A stretch of 64,000 bases of DNA from Crocinitomicaceae bacterium (GTDB lineage Bacteria > Bacteroidota > Bacteroidia > Flavobacteriales_D > Crocinitomicaceae): contig JACJYW010000004.1 of assembly GCA_020635955.1 (NCBI GenBank), positions 248,001 through 312,000 of the forward strand. The letters run 5' to 3'. The translations under genes were made by a program, and so were the position numbers. Under the pieces are notes generated by a model. The model did not search any database and was not told where the DNA came from. It saw nothing but the letters and a program-made list of their open reading frames with translations. Positions 51,836 to 60,205 of the stretch are shown here, one piece after another (position 1 is the first letter of the stretch; every line of letters starts with the position of its first letter).

Positions 51836-52828
51836 TTACGCAGATTGTGCCTTTAATTCTTTGATTCGTTCAATGGCTAGGAGCACGAATACCGCAAATA
51901 AGAAAGCTGAAAGCGTAGAGAAAATAACAATGATGGCTCTTTTAGGTTTTGCCTTTTTGTCCGGAACTTCTGCCATAGAATGACGAATAGTTTGTTGGAT
52001 ATTGGTATTGGCATACTGCACAGCCTGGTCATTCACGTCCAGAATATTAGAGTACCTCAAACTAAAGAATTCAGACAGATTCGTGTAAAGATCATAGTCA
52101 GCTCCATATTTTGAAGATGCCTTCTTTTCCTTTTCAAGTTCCATCACCAATGCCTTATCTCCTGCTCTTTTAGCTTCAAGAATATCAGAATTCAAATTGG
52201 CTCTCGCATCAACCCCTACAACCCCAGAATCACTTAAAGATTTGATACGATCTGAATAATCACTCATCTCTGTTTTGATCAGTTCTACTTCACCCTGAAC
52301 GGCCCACATTGGAGCTTTTGAACGTTCACGTATCATTCTGTTCAAAACAGTGTCCACCAATCTCACAATGTCATTCGCCATATCAGCAGCAATGATCGGA
52401 TCTTTATCATAAACATCAATAGTGATAGAGTTGTAACGGGTTCTGTTGAATTTCACATTCCCCTCATAAGCCTTTTGAAATTTCGCTCTGGCTTGAGATT
52501 CTGATGAATCAATATCATAATGACCATAGAGGTTGTATTTTGTTGTCAGACTATCTCTAATTTCAGGTGAAATAAGAACCTGCAATAAACGCTCTGCATC
52601 TGACTCATCTCCAAATTCAACCACAGAATTTCTTGCAGTCCCTTGAAAATCAACTGAATTTGAGCTTGTTGGGAATACGACGGCCTGTGCCTTATAATAA
52701 GGTGTCATCAACAATGATACAACTACTGAAATGACAGCTGCCGAAGATGTAATGATCACTAACAGCTTCCTTTTCTTCCATAAAAAGGATAACAATTCAC
52801 CCGAGTTAAAATTTGGTTCTTGACTCAT
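51836..52828 (-). CDS. Wzz-like polysaccharide chain-length determinant
   Basis: A 330-residue protein with two membrane helices (about 20-42 and 300-322) flanking a coiled periplasmic domain, the layout of polysaccharide co-polymerases. The N-terminus reads ELLSFLWKKRKLLVIITSSAAVISVV. SITIDVYDKDPIIAADMANDIVRLVDTVLNRM (quoted in part: DKDPIIAADMANDIVRLVD) is the conserved segment. The C-terminal KPKRAIIVIFSTLSAFLFAVFV ends the fold, in part the PKRA.I motif. It controls chain length with the ligase/polymerase downstream. No tyrosine kinase domain is attached. Confidence 0.88.
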   Translation of the reverse strand: MSQEPNFNSGELLSFLWKKRKLLVIITSSAAVISVVVSLLMTPYYKAQAVVFPTSSNSVDFQGTARNSVVEFGDESDAERLLQVLISPEIRDSLTTKYNLYGHYDIDSSESQARAKFQKAYEGNVKFNRTRYNSITIDVYDKDPIIAADMANDIVRLVDTVLNRMIRERSKAPMWAVQGEVELIKTEMSDYSDRIKSLSDSGVVGVDARANLNSDILEAKRAGDKALVMELEKEKKASSKYGADYDLYTNLSEFFSLRYSNILDVNDQAVQYANTNIQQTIRHSMAEVPDKKAKPKRAIIVIFSTLSAFLFAVFVLLAIERIKELKAQSA

Positions 52829-52846
52829 GCTTAGATTTTAGGTCAA

Positions 52847-52854
52847 CAAAAGTA
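52847..52854 (-). promoter_or_regulatory. -7 element of the wzz-like/ligase operon
   Basis: TACTTTTG on the reverse strand matches TAnnTTTG, with a TTG 23 bases further upstream (52878-52880). The leader to the ATG at 52828 is about 15 bases. Confidence 0.5.
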
Positions 52855-52944
52855 ATGAAATCACAACGTCAGGACTCCAATCCTTTGAGTATTTACGAAA
52901 ACGTTGCAAGTTGCTTTTTCGTATTTTTATTGAAAATAAAACGA

Positions 52945-55509
52945 ATGAAAAAGGTATTTCTTTTCCTTACTGCTGGTACTGCACTTGTTTTGACCGCAAT
53001 ATATGCGCCAATTTCGAAGGATTCTGACAAAGAAACTTCAAATCCATTCAAATATCCAGCTCCTACCACGATCCACCAACATATGGAAAATGAGAAGGAA
53101 ATGAATGATTGGAGAGCAGGTTATTGGGAATATATTCATTCGCACGGTGAAGAAACAGTTGATTGGATGGCTATAAATGAAGCCAATTTCTCTATCTGGA
53201 TGGAAAGGCGTCAGCAATTAACGAATTCAAAAACGGTTGAAAGTTATGCCAACAATTTCCTGCAAGCTGAATGGATTGAAAGAGGAAGTAATGATCAGGC
53301 AGGAAACGTAAGAGCAACTGCATTCGATAAAGTTTCTGAATCAATTTATGCCATTGGTGATGGTGGAATATTATTCAAGAGTGATATCAACGGAAGTAAC
53401 TGGCAATCGCTCAATGATCATTTCGTATTGAGTAGAGATATTTTGCTTTCTATTCGAAAACCGGATAACGCGGTGCGCTTGATAAGCACGAAAGGTCATG
53501 GCGTTTATTATTCAGATGACGAGGGATTGAATTGGACCGCCTCAACAGGCTTTGGACCAAGTACGATCTATGGAAACGGAATTGATCTGGTTCAATTGAA
53601 TGATGCTGACAGTACACTCGTTTATGTCTACACATTTGCAGATGGTTTTAATGCACCGAAAAATAAAATTGCCTATTCAAAAGATCATGGGAGTTCATTC
53701 ACCTATTTAACAGACTTGCTTTCAGATAATGACGAATACGCTTCAATGAGCTGGATAGATGGATTCTCTGTTTCTTACATATTTGATGAAAATGATGTAT
53801 TGTATCAATTTGAAGACGATCACATCAACACCATTAGCTCTGGTCTCAGTTTAGGAGGATCTAATACCAGTCAGCTTGAACTATCTTGTGATGGAACCGA
53901 CACTGTCCTCTATGTGTTAATGGATGACATGTCTTTATATCGCTCGAATGATGCCGGATCAAACTTCAACTACGTATCTGACCTTCCGACCCCGGCATGG
54001 AGCTGTGGTATAGGCGTTTCATTTGATAACCCGGATGCCATTTATTATGGTGAAATGGAGTTATACAGATCAGATGATGGAGGTGCGAATTTCACTAAAG
54101 TGAATGAATGGTATGATTACTATGATGATGTGACCATTTATATTCACGCCGATATCATGAATATCGAAACATATAAAAAATCAAATGGTACAGAATTTAC
54201 CCTTATTCCAAATCATGGCGGATTGAACATTAGTTATGATGAATTGTCAACCGTACCAAACATTGGTCTCATGGATCTTAATGTAGGACAGTTTTATGAT
54301 GTAGCCACTTCTCCGGTTAACTCTGCTTACATTTTTGGTGGCACGCAAGACCAGGGATTCTTGAGAACAGGACAAGGAACAGTAGCTGGTTCTGTAGGTT
54401 TTGAACAGGTTATTTCAGGCGACTATGGTCATCAACAATTTACAAATAGCGGGCTTTCCATCTGGACCCAATATCCGGGAGGAGAATTCTCTTATTATGG
54501 TGATGCCATAGGAGCATCCTGGGCTGATTACTGGGAATCTATTGATGGTTTAGATCTGCCAAATTATGGATGGATCGTTCCTACGGCACCGGCCCCAGAT
54601 CCTGCTGATGATTACATTCTAATTGGTGGTGGAGATCTAAATGGAGGCTCAGGATCATACCTGATCGTCATGGAAAATAATGGTGGAGCTGCCAATACAT
54701 GGCAATTTCCGCAAGATTTTAGTTCCCTATCTTCCGGTGGATTGATCTCAGCTATTGAAACTACACCTCTAGATGAAAATGCATGGTATTTGGCAACCGA
54801 AAATGGTAAATTCTTTTATTCCACAGATGCCGGGGTAAACTGGACCATGTCTGCCCCATTCACAGGGCCTCAAAACTATTGGATCTATAGTACCGACATT
54901 TATGCTTCACGATTAACTCCTGGTTTGGTTTTTTATGGCGGAAGAACGTATAGTGGATCAGCCGTGTATAAATCAGAAGATGGTGGGGCAACATTCACTG
55001 CCATAAACAATGGTTTACCTACTACTATGGTTCATGAAATGTGTATGGATCCAGGAGAGAATTACCTGTATGCTGCAACTGATGCTGGTCCCTATGTTTA
55101 CAGTGTTTATCAAAATCAATGGTTTCCAATAAGCGGTACAGATGCTCCTATACAGGAATATATCAGCTGCGAATTCGTAGCAGCCGATAATCTGGTTCGA
55201 TTTGCTACTTATGGTAGAGGAATCTGGGATTTTAAGATCGTTGAAGATATCAGTGGTACTATGGAATTACCACAGTCAGAAAAATTCAATATCTATCCAA
55301 ATCCTTCTGATGGTCACACTACTATCTATTCTCCTCTTTTTGCAAAGGTGAAGATCTTTAATTTGCAAGGACAGGAAGTATTGAATATGTCTCTTTTACC
55401 AGGAAATAACAATTTGAACATCAGCTTCCTTAAGAGCGGACAGTACTTTTTAGTAGGAATGGATGAAGGCGGAAAAGTGATCAAAGAGCAGCTTATCATC
55501 AGAAAGTAA
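52945..55509 (+). CDS. T9SS type A secreted BNR/Asp-box propeller protein
   Basis: Start chosen at ATG 52945: MKKVFLFLTAGTALVLTAIYAP is a signal peptide, whereas the open frame back to 52813 would overlap the divergent wzz-like gene. The 854-residue protein has sortilin/VPS10-like propeller blades with at least six Asp boxes (YYSDDEGLNWT, YSKDHGSSF, YRSNDAGSNF, YRSDDGGANF, YSTDAGVNW, YKSEDGGATF). A C-terminal T9SS type A sorting domain of about 75 residues follows (FNIYPNPSDGHTTI, KIFNLQGQEVL, GQYFLVG, ending QLIIRK). It is thus carried across the outer membrane and attached to or released from the surface. Substrate unknown; propellers of this type are often binding or glycosidase modules. 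Confidence 0.9.
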   Translation: MKKVFLFLTAGTALVLTAIYAPISKDSDKETSNPFKYPAPTTIHQHMENEKEMNDWRAGYWEYIHSHGEETVDWMAINEANFSIWMERRQQLTNSKTVESYANNFLQAEWIERGSNDQAGNVRATAFDKVSESIYAIGDGGILFKSDINGSNWQSLNDHFVLSRDILLSIRKPDNAVRLISTKGHGVYYSDDEGLNWTASTGFGPSTIYGNGIDLVQLNDADSTLVYVYTFADGFNAPKNKIAYSKDHGSSFTYLTDLLSDNDEYASMSWIDGFSVSYIFDENDVLYQFEDDHINTISSGLSLGGSNTSQLELSCDGTDTVLYVLMDDMSLYRSNDAGSNFNYVSDLPTPAWSCGIGVSFDNPDAIYYGEMELYRSDDGGANFTKVNEWYDYYDDVTIYIHADIMNIETYKKSNGTEFTLIPNHGGLNISYDELSTVPNIGLMDLNVGQFYDVATSPVNSAYIFGGTQDQGFLRTGQGTVAGSVGFEQVISGDYGHQQFTNSGLSIWTQYPGGEFSYYGDAIGASWADYWESIDGLDLPNYGWIVPTAPAPDPADDYILIGGGDLNGGSGSYLIVMENNGGAANTWQFPQDFSSLSSGGLISAIETTPLDENAWYLATENGKFFYSTDAGVNWTMSAPFTGPQNYWIYSTDIYASRLTPGLVFYGGRTYSGSAVYKSEDGGATFTAINNGLPTTMVHEMCMDPGENYLYAATDAGPYVYSVYQNQWFPISGTDAPIQEYISCEFVAADNLVRFATYGRGIWDFKIVEDISGTMELPQSEKFNIYPNPSDGHTTIYSPLFAKVKIFNLQGQEVLNMSLLPGNNNLNISFLKSGQYFLVGMDEGGKVIKEQLIIRK

Positions 55510-55542
55510 TTCTATCTTTAGGAAACCCAAAACGGTGAATCC

Positions 55543-55935
55543 ATGCAAGAGAAAAGAAGTATAATTTCTGAATTAATTGAATTAAGCAAAGTTGATGGCG
55601 AAGTTTCTGAAGTAGAGATCCAGTTGATCAAAACCATGGGAAATATGATTGGTTTAAGTGATGCTGAAATCCTGGACTGCTTCAAGAATCCTGCTCCTTT
55701 TGATCCTGAAACCTCTCCTTTTGATCGCATTGTCCAATTTCACAGATTGGTTTTGTTAATGAATATTGACGGGGTGGTAAGCGCTTCAGAATTAAATCAT
55801 TTGCGTTTGGTTGGAGTAAAAATGGGATTGAATTCAAATGCCATAGACGAAGTATTGACTCGTATGTATGATTTTCCGAATAATCTTATCCCACCTGATG
55901 TTCTTATTGCCATCTATCAGAAGTACATGAATTAA
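55543..55935 (+). CDS. TerB-like small protein
   Basis: A 130-residue all-helical protein with two repeats of a TerB/EF-hand-like pattern: ELSKVDGEVSEVEIQLIKTMG and LLMNIDGVVSASELNHLRLVG (the shared core is VDGEVSEVEIQLI / IDGVVSASELNHL). The same pattern is found in tellurite-resistance-type TerB domains and in many Flavobacteriales proteins misnamed as excinuclease subunits. The acidic Asp/Glu residues could bind a metal. No other ter genes are present, so tellurite resistance is not supported. It is 33 bases after the propeller gene and directly abuts the pseudouridine synthase gene. Confidence 0.7.
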   Translation: MQEKRSIISELIELSKVDGEVSEVEIQLIKTMGNMIGLSDAEILDCFKNPAPFDPETSPFDRIVQFHRLVLLMNIDGVVSASELNHLRLVGVKMGLNSNAIDEVLTRMYDFPNNLIPPDVLIAIYQKYMN

Positions 55936-56829
55936 GTGAAGATCATTGCACAACATCAGGTTCCAGCTGACATTGCAGCCATTCGTGTGTATGATTATTG
56001 TAACGGACTATTTGAAGCTATTCCTTCCAGAAAAGGTTTAAAAAAATCCATAGATGGAGGATTAATACTGGTTAATGATCAGGTTGTTAAAACCGGGTAT
56101 TGGCTGAAAGGTGGAGAGAACATAAAGTTGATCGAAAAGGAAATTAAACCTCCCGGAACTTATTTCAAAGATCTTGATATCCACTTTGAAGATGATCATT
56201 TGGCCATCATTTACAAACCTGCAGGATTACTAGTTAGTGGAAATCAATTCAAAACGGTAGTAAATGCCTTACAACATAATTTAAAGCCCTGTGAGTTGCC
56301 AGATGCCCTTCCCTGGCCAAGACCAGTTCACCGGTTAGATAAGGCCACTTCTGGACTTTTGATCATAGCAAAATCTAAAAGGGCTGTTATGAAACTCAGC
56401 CAAATGTTTGAAGAAGGTGAAATCAGTAAAACTTACCATGCAATAGTACTGGGTAAATTGGAAGGTGAAGGTGAAATCAACACTACAATAGATGGAAAAA
56501 ATGCGCAAACATTCTACAAATCCATTGGCATCTATCACTCTCTGAGATCAACTTTTCTTACCCTAGTAGAACTCCATCCTAAAACAGGTAGAACACATCA
56601 ATTGCGAATTCATTTATCTGAACTGGGACACGCCATTTTAGGAGACCCTTTGTACAGTCCTGAACATCTCAAATTAAAACACAAAGGGCTTTTCTTAACT
56701 GCTGACTTGCTGGAATTTACACATCCAGTTAATTATGAGCGCATAAAAATAGCAGTAGATCTACCCAAAAAATTTGCTAAACGATTAGAATCTGAATCAA
56801 AAAGGTGGAAATCAGCTTATTTAGAATAA
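55936..56829 (+). CDS. RluA-family pseudouridine synthase
   Basis: GTG start immediately after the TAA of the TerB-like gene, suggesting coupling. The 297-residue protein has an N-terminal S4 RNA-binding domain (about 15-75; LKKSIDGGLILVNDQVVKTGYWL) and the RluA catalytic domain with PVHRLDKATSGLLIIAKSK (catalytic Asp at about residue 134), then KTYHAIVLG and LHPKTGRTHQLRIHL. It converts specific uridines in rRNA or tRNA to pseudouridine. The target within the RluA family cannot be assigned. Confidence 0.92.
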   Translation: MKIIAQHQVPADIAAIRVYDYCNGLFEAIPSRKGLKKSIDGGLILVNDQVVKTGYWLKGGENIKLIEKEIKPPGTYFKDLDIHFEDDHLAIIYKPAGLLVSGNQFKTVVNALQHNLKPCELPDALPWPRPVHRLDKATSGLLIIAKSKRAVMKLSQMFEEGEISKTYHAIVLGKLEGEGEINTTIDGKNAQTFYKSIGIYHSLRSTFLTLVELHPKTGRTHQLRIHLSELGHAILGDPLYSPEHLKLKHKGLFLTADLLEFTHPVNYERIKIAVDLPKKFAKRLESESKRWKSAYLE

Positions 56830-56960
56830 ATCTACATAGGAGTATATCCAATGTTAATCCTTGATTATGTTAAGTTTATCTAAAAAATGATTTTTATGTA
56901 ATATTTGTTACAACTAATCGTCTTTAAGTATGTTAATATTGTATAGATAAAAGTAATGTT

Positions 56961-57131
56961 ATGGCACGCAAAAAGTCGAATGAAAAAGTAGAGAAGATTA
57001 TAAATGAAATTAAAAGCTCTAAGCCAACTTTCAAAGTACAGTTGGACAGTAAGACCATCATTACTTTGAAAACTAAGGAACAGCTTAAAAAGTGGATGGA
57101 TATGTATCCAAAAGCAGAAATAATTTCATAA
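56961..57131 (+). CDS. Small basic protein, 56 residues
   Basis: ATG 56961 to TAA 57131, a 56-residue protein, MARKKSNEKVEKIINEIKSS at the start. It has a lysine-rich N-terminal helix, a probable strand-turn (FKVQLDSKTIITLKTKEQ) and a C-terminal helix KKWMDMYP. It is flanked by a 131-base gap before it and by one of the best terminators in the window 22 bases after its stop, which argues for an expressed gene. Family unknown; a nucleic-acid- or ribosome-binding role would fit the charge but is guesswork. The 131-base upstream gap shows no good TAnnTTTG element. Confidence 0.65.
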   Translation: MARKKSNEKVEKIINEIKSSKPTFKVQLDSKTIITLKTKEQLKKWMDMYPKAEIIS

Positions 57132-57152
57132 AATAACTCTTAATTAATTTTT

Positions 57153-57187
57153 ATCCCGGTTTACCCTAAGTGAACCGGGATTTTTTT
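57153..57187 (+). terminator. Strong rho-independent terminator after the 56-residue gene
   Basis: ATCCCGGTT (57153-57161) and AACCGGGAT (57173-57181) form a 9-bp stem, extended by two further pairs, followed by seven T. It shows that the open frame of the next gene should not be started at 57170 but at the ATG 57248. Confidence 0.94.
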
Positions 57188-57247
57188 GTCCTTATAAGTC
57201 CGGATGAAGAATCACATCTATCCTTAAAAAACAACTACCTTCGCAAT

Positions 57248-58081
57248 ATGGTCGAGATCGGTAAAACTAATACACTAAAAATTGTCAAAGAGGTTGACTT
57301 TGGATTATACCTGGATGGTGATGATCTTGGAGAAATTCTTTTACCTAAAAGATTTGTTCCGGAAGATGCCGAAATTGACCATTATTTAGATGTGTTCATT
57401 TACATTGACTCTGAAGATAGAGTAATTGCAACGACTCAGGTGCCGTATGCTGAAGTGGGAGATTTTGCCGTTCTCAAAGCAGTGGCTGTTAACAAGGTTG
57501 GAGCATTTCTGGATTGGGGATTGATGAAGGATCTTCTAGTTCCGTATAAGGAACAAAAAGAGGAAATGCAGGAAGGCAGATCATACCTTGTGCACGTTTA
57601 TCTGGATGACGAAACTGAAAGAGTGGTAGCTTCTTCAAAGTTGAACAAATTCCTCAACAACATTCCGGCTGAATATGAAGAAGGACAGGAAGTAGATCTG
57701 ATAGTAGCTGACAAAACCGATCTGGGAATGAATGTGATCATCAACAAACAACATTCTGGCCTGATCTATCAAAACGAGATCTTTCAACCCATTAAACCGG
57801 GTCAAAAGATTAAAGGATTCATAAAAAAACTCAGAGAGGATGAGAAAATTGATGTTTCTCTTCAAAAAGCGGGTTACGAAAGAATTCCTGGTGTAGCCGG
57901 AGATATTTTAGAAAAACTTCGTCAAAGTGGTGGATTTGTTGAAGCCAACGATAAAACATCCCCTGAAAGCATCAAACATATGTTTGGCGTATCTAAAAAA
58001 GCCTTTAAAAAAGCAATTGGGTCTCTTTACAAAGATCGGTTGATCATCATTGAAGAAAACGGGATCAGATTGAAAGGTTAA
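57248..58081 (+). CDS. CvfB-like S1-domain RNA-binding protein
   Basis: Start chosen at ATG 57248 (MVEIGKTNTLKIVKEVDFGLYLDG); upstream frame is inside a terminator. The 277-residue protein follows the CvfB layout: three S1-like OB domains (the second with LKAVAVNKVGAFLDWGLMKDLLVPYKEQK, quoted in part: VGAFLDWGLMKDLLVPYKEQ), and a C-terminal winged helix (about 225-277; FGVSKKAFKKAIGSLYKDRLI). CvfB binds RNA and affects virulence gene expression in Staphylococcus. The near-consensus TACCTTCG at 57236-57243 just before the ATG hints at a very short leader. Confidence 0.9.
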   Translation: MVEIGKTNTLKIVKEVDFGLYLDGDDLGEILLPKRFVPEDAEIDHYLDVFIYIDSEDRVIATTQVPYAEVGDFAVLKAVAVNKVGAFLDWGLMKDLLVPYKEQKEEMQEGRSYLVHVYLDDETERVVASSKLNKFLNNIPAEYEEGQEVDLIVADKTDLGMNVIINKQHSGLIYQNEIFQPIKPGQKIKGFIKKLREDEKIDVSLQKAGYERIPGVAGDILEKLRQSGGFVEANDKTSPESIKHMFGVSKKAFKKAIGSLYKDRLIIIEENGIRLKG

Positions 58082-58611
58082 TCCTCCTTGTCGCTGATAT
58101 CTTTCAAGAATGTATAGGCAATCGTAAATTGTCCACTTGGCAAGATTGGGAAATAAATGTCATACGAATTATTTGAGGATTGCAACTCAAACTTATCATG
58201 ATAAACTGTGGCACCAATCCCTAACGAAACACTTATAGAAAGTGATCTCAATATATTAAAATCTCTTCCCATTCTTGCATTGAATATCACATCATGGCTT
58301 TCTATAAAATCTGTCCTGTAAAAAAGGTATGTCCCTCCCCATGACATGTACCATGGCGGTTGAGGAGTTAGATCAGTTTTCCACTTGTTGCCAAAATGGT
58401 GGGCATAGTTTGCCGATACAGAAAACCGGTTCTGCTCTGGCCATCCGCCTAAAGAAAAATCATAGTGTGCCCTTGAAATGTTGAATCGTATGCCGCCATG
58501 CAATAGTTCAGGTAATCCAATACCTGCCCGGACATCTACGTCCATATATCTTTTTTGGCTAAAACCGGAATAACTAATGAGGAATGCTATGACAAGCAGT
58601 GAGGTTTTCAT
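58078..58611 (-). CDS. Outer-membrane beta-barrel protein, unknown function
   Basis: A 177-residue exported protein (signal MKTSLLVIAFLISYSGFSQ). Alternating strands such as VDVRAGIGLPELLHGGIRFN and FSVSANYAHHFGNKW suggest an eight-stranded barrel. No specific family recognised. It starts at the last base of the WG-repeat gene (1-base overlap), so the two are produced together. The convergent CvfB gene shares four bases (TTAA) with its end. Confidence 0.62.
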   Translation of the reverse strand: MKTSLLVIAFLISYSGFSQKRYMDVDVRAGIGLPELLHGGIRFNISRAHYDFSLGGWPEQNRFSVSANYAHHFGNKWKTDLTPQPPWYMSWGGTYLFYRTDFIESHDVIFNARMGRDFNILRSLSISVSLGIGATVYHDKFELQSSNNSYDIYFPILPSGQFTIAYTFLKDISDKED

Positions 58612-59774
58612 TATTCACAAAAACAATATCCACCGGGCTTTCCGCCTTTTTCAATGAGCTCACCTTTTTCATTGAATTTATAAGATACTTCAGCTTTTTG
58701 AAATTCAACGTAGTATCCTTCGGGGGCAAAATAACTCAAGCCACACAGACATTCATAGCTCGGTGTTATGATCGTTTCACCAGTAGTTTGAATTAAACCG
58801 TATAATCCATTTTTCACAACGATATAACACTTAAAGTCATTGTTGCCCTTAATTCTTGGACCGTCCATAATTGACGAATATTGATGTTGAATGATCACTT
58901 TATTATCCAGCCCCATTATACCCCATTTTCCATCTCGTTTGTAGAAATAAACATCTCCTTTACGCTCATATGCCTCATATTTGGGACCGATCTGTTGCAA
59001 TTTTTTATCAATGAAATAGATATGCTTTTCAGTAGCTACCATATTTGAATCGGCCAATTCTCTTGGGAGTTTATCATAGATAAAAGGTAATGTAGTTTGC
59101 CCCTTTATGTTAATGTATCCTCTCTTCAGATATTCATTCATCACATAAATATGCTCTTCATCTTCTATTAGGTATGAGATCAATTTCCATTTAAATGGTA
59201 TTATGGTTTGCCCTTTATAATCAACCGCTCCAAACCTACTGTCTGGCATATTTTCACGAATAGACAAATACCCTTTTGAGCTGAATTGAAATTGTTCTCC
59301 TTCGTGGTGAGCACCAATGTATTTGAAAGGCAAAATCTCCTTCATTTTAGAATCCAGCAGCCCCCAACTGATGTTGTCTTCAGAAGCCAGGAAAGATCCT
59401 TTATATACATCCTCCACAAAATATTTTGAATAGGCTTTACCAGTGCTGTCCAATAGTTCAATTTCAGCACCTTCATTGGCCGTCCATTGGTAGTTCTCAA
59501 CTTTGAAATTCTTTAGAATTGCTCTACCTTTTCCCGTATAGAGTGTTGGATTGGAAGAAATAAAATCCTGAACTACATTTCCTTCTTTGTCAATGGCTCC
59601 CCAAAGACCGTTCTTTTGAACTGGCAAAGGATAAACAATTGGAGTTAATTTGGTAGCGTTTCCTAAAGAATCAAACGCAGAAGGATAACACCAACAATTT
59701 TCACCTCCCCCAGGTACTAACTGCCCGAAAGAAAAAGAGGATAATAAGATGAATATGAAACTTAATCTGAACAT
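58611..59774 (-). CDS. Exported WG-repeat protein
   Basis: A 387-residue protein with signal peptide (MFRLSFIFILLSSFSFGQ). It contains about six WG (KWGYI..G) repeats of roughly 35 residues, visible as QKNGLWGAIDKEGNVV, FGAVDYKGQTIIPFKW, RGYINIKGQTTLPF, DGKWGIMGLDNKVII and NGLYGLIQTTGETIITPSY. WG repeats form beta-solenoid or propeller-like binding surfaces. A cysteine-containing mature N-terminus (GENCWC) and C-terminus (GYCFCE) could be linked by disulfides. Function unknown; the 1-base overlap with the barrel gene downstream suggests a common role at the outer membrane. Confidence 0.82.
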   Translation of the reverse strand: MFRLSFIFILLSSFSFGQLVPGGGENCWCYPSAFDSLGNATKLTPIVYPLPVQKNGLWGAIDKEGNVVQDFISSNPTLYTGKGRAILKNFKVENYQWTANEGAEIELLDSTGKAYSKYFVEDVYKGSFLASEDNISWGLLDSKMKEILPFKYIGAHHEGEQFQFSSKGYLSIRENMPDSRFGAVDYKGQTIIPFKWKLISYLIEDEEHIYVMNEYLKRGYINIKGQTTLPFIYDKLPRELADSNMVATEKHIYFIDKKLQQIGPKYEAYERKGDVYFYKRDGKWGIMGLDNKVIIQHQYSSIMDGPRIKGNNDFKCYIVVKNGLYGLIQTTGETIITPSYECLCGLSYFAPEGYYVEFQKAEVSYKFNEKGELIEKGGKPGGYCFCE

Positions 59775-59797
59775 CCTTAATTTATACCCTTTCCAGC

Positions 59798-60205
59798 TTA
59801 TTTTGTTTCAAGGAAAGATTGCAAAATGATCGTTGCACTGATCTCATCTACCAAAGCCTTGTTTTGTCTTCGTTTCTTTTTCAAACCTGAATCAATCATT
59901 GTTTGAAATGCCATTTTAGATGTGAATCGTTCATCAACCATGAATACAGGACGGGCAAAAGTTGTGCCTAATTTTTCTTTCAGTTTTCTGACGTCTTCTG
60001 AACTGTGTGTATCTGTACCATCTAATCGTTTAGGTTCACCCAGAATAATGGCGTCCACTTGATTTTCATTGAAATACTTCTCAAGAAATGAAAAAAGGGA
60101 TGGTGTTTCTACAGTAGTTAATCCAGAAGCAATGATCTGTAGATCATCAGTAACAGCTATACCGGTTCTTTTTTTTCCGTAATCTAATGCGATCAACTTC
60201 CCCAC
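59798..60205 (-). CDS. ruvX: Holliday junction resolvase RuvX (YqgF)
   Basis: A 135-residue RNase H-like protein. ALDYGKKRTGIAVTD carries the first catalytic Asp, then VDAIILGEPKRLDGT, MVDERFTSKMA, and the last acidic site near ALVDEISATIILQSFL. It is complete and typical in size (135-140). RuvX acts in 16S rRNA 5' end processing and as a possible DNA-junction nuclease. It starts at the last base of the NhaC gene (1-base overlap). Confidence 0.92.
   Translation of the reverse strand: MGKLIALDYGKKRTGIAVTDDLQIIASGLTTVETPSLFSFLEKYFNENQVDAIILGEPKRLDGTDTHSSEDVRKLKEKLGTTFARPVFMVDERFTSKMAFQTMIDSGLKKKRRQNKALVDEISATIILQSFLETK

Noticed and set aside
55543..55935. Tellurite resistance or excinuclease gene
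   Set aside because: Only a TerB-like helical pattern; no ter operon partners and no UvrB motifs.
57170..57247. N-terminal extension of the CvfB-like protein
   Set aside because: It begins inside a strong terminator hairpin; the family-like start is the ATG at 57248.
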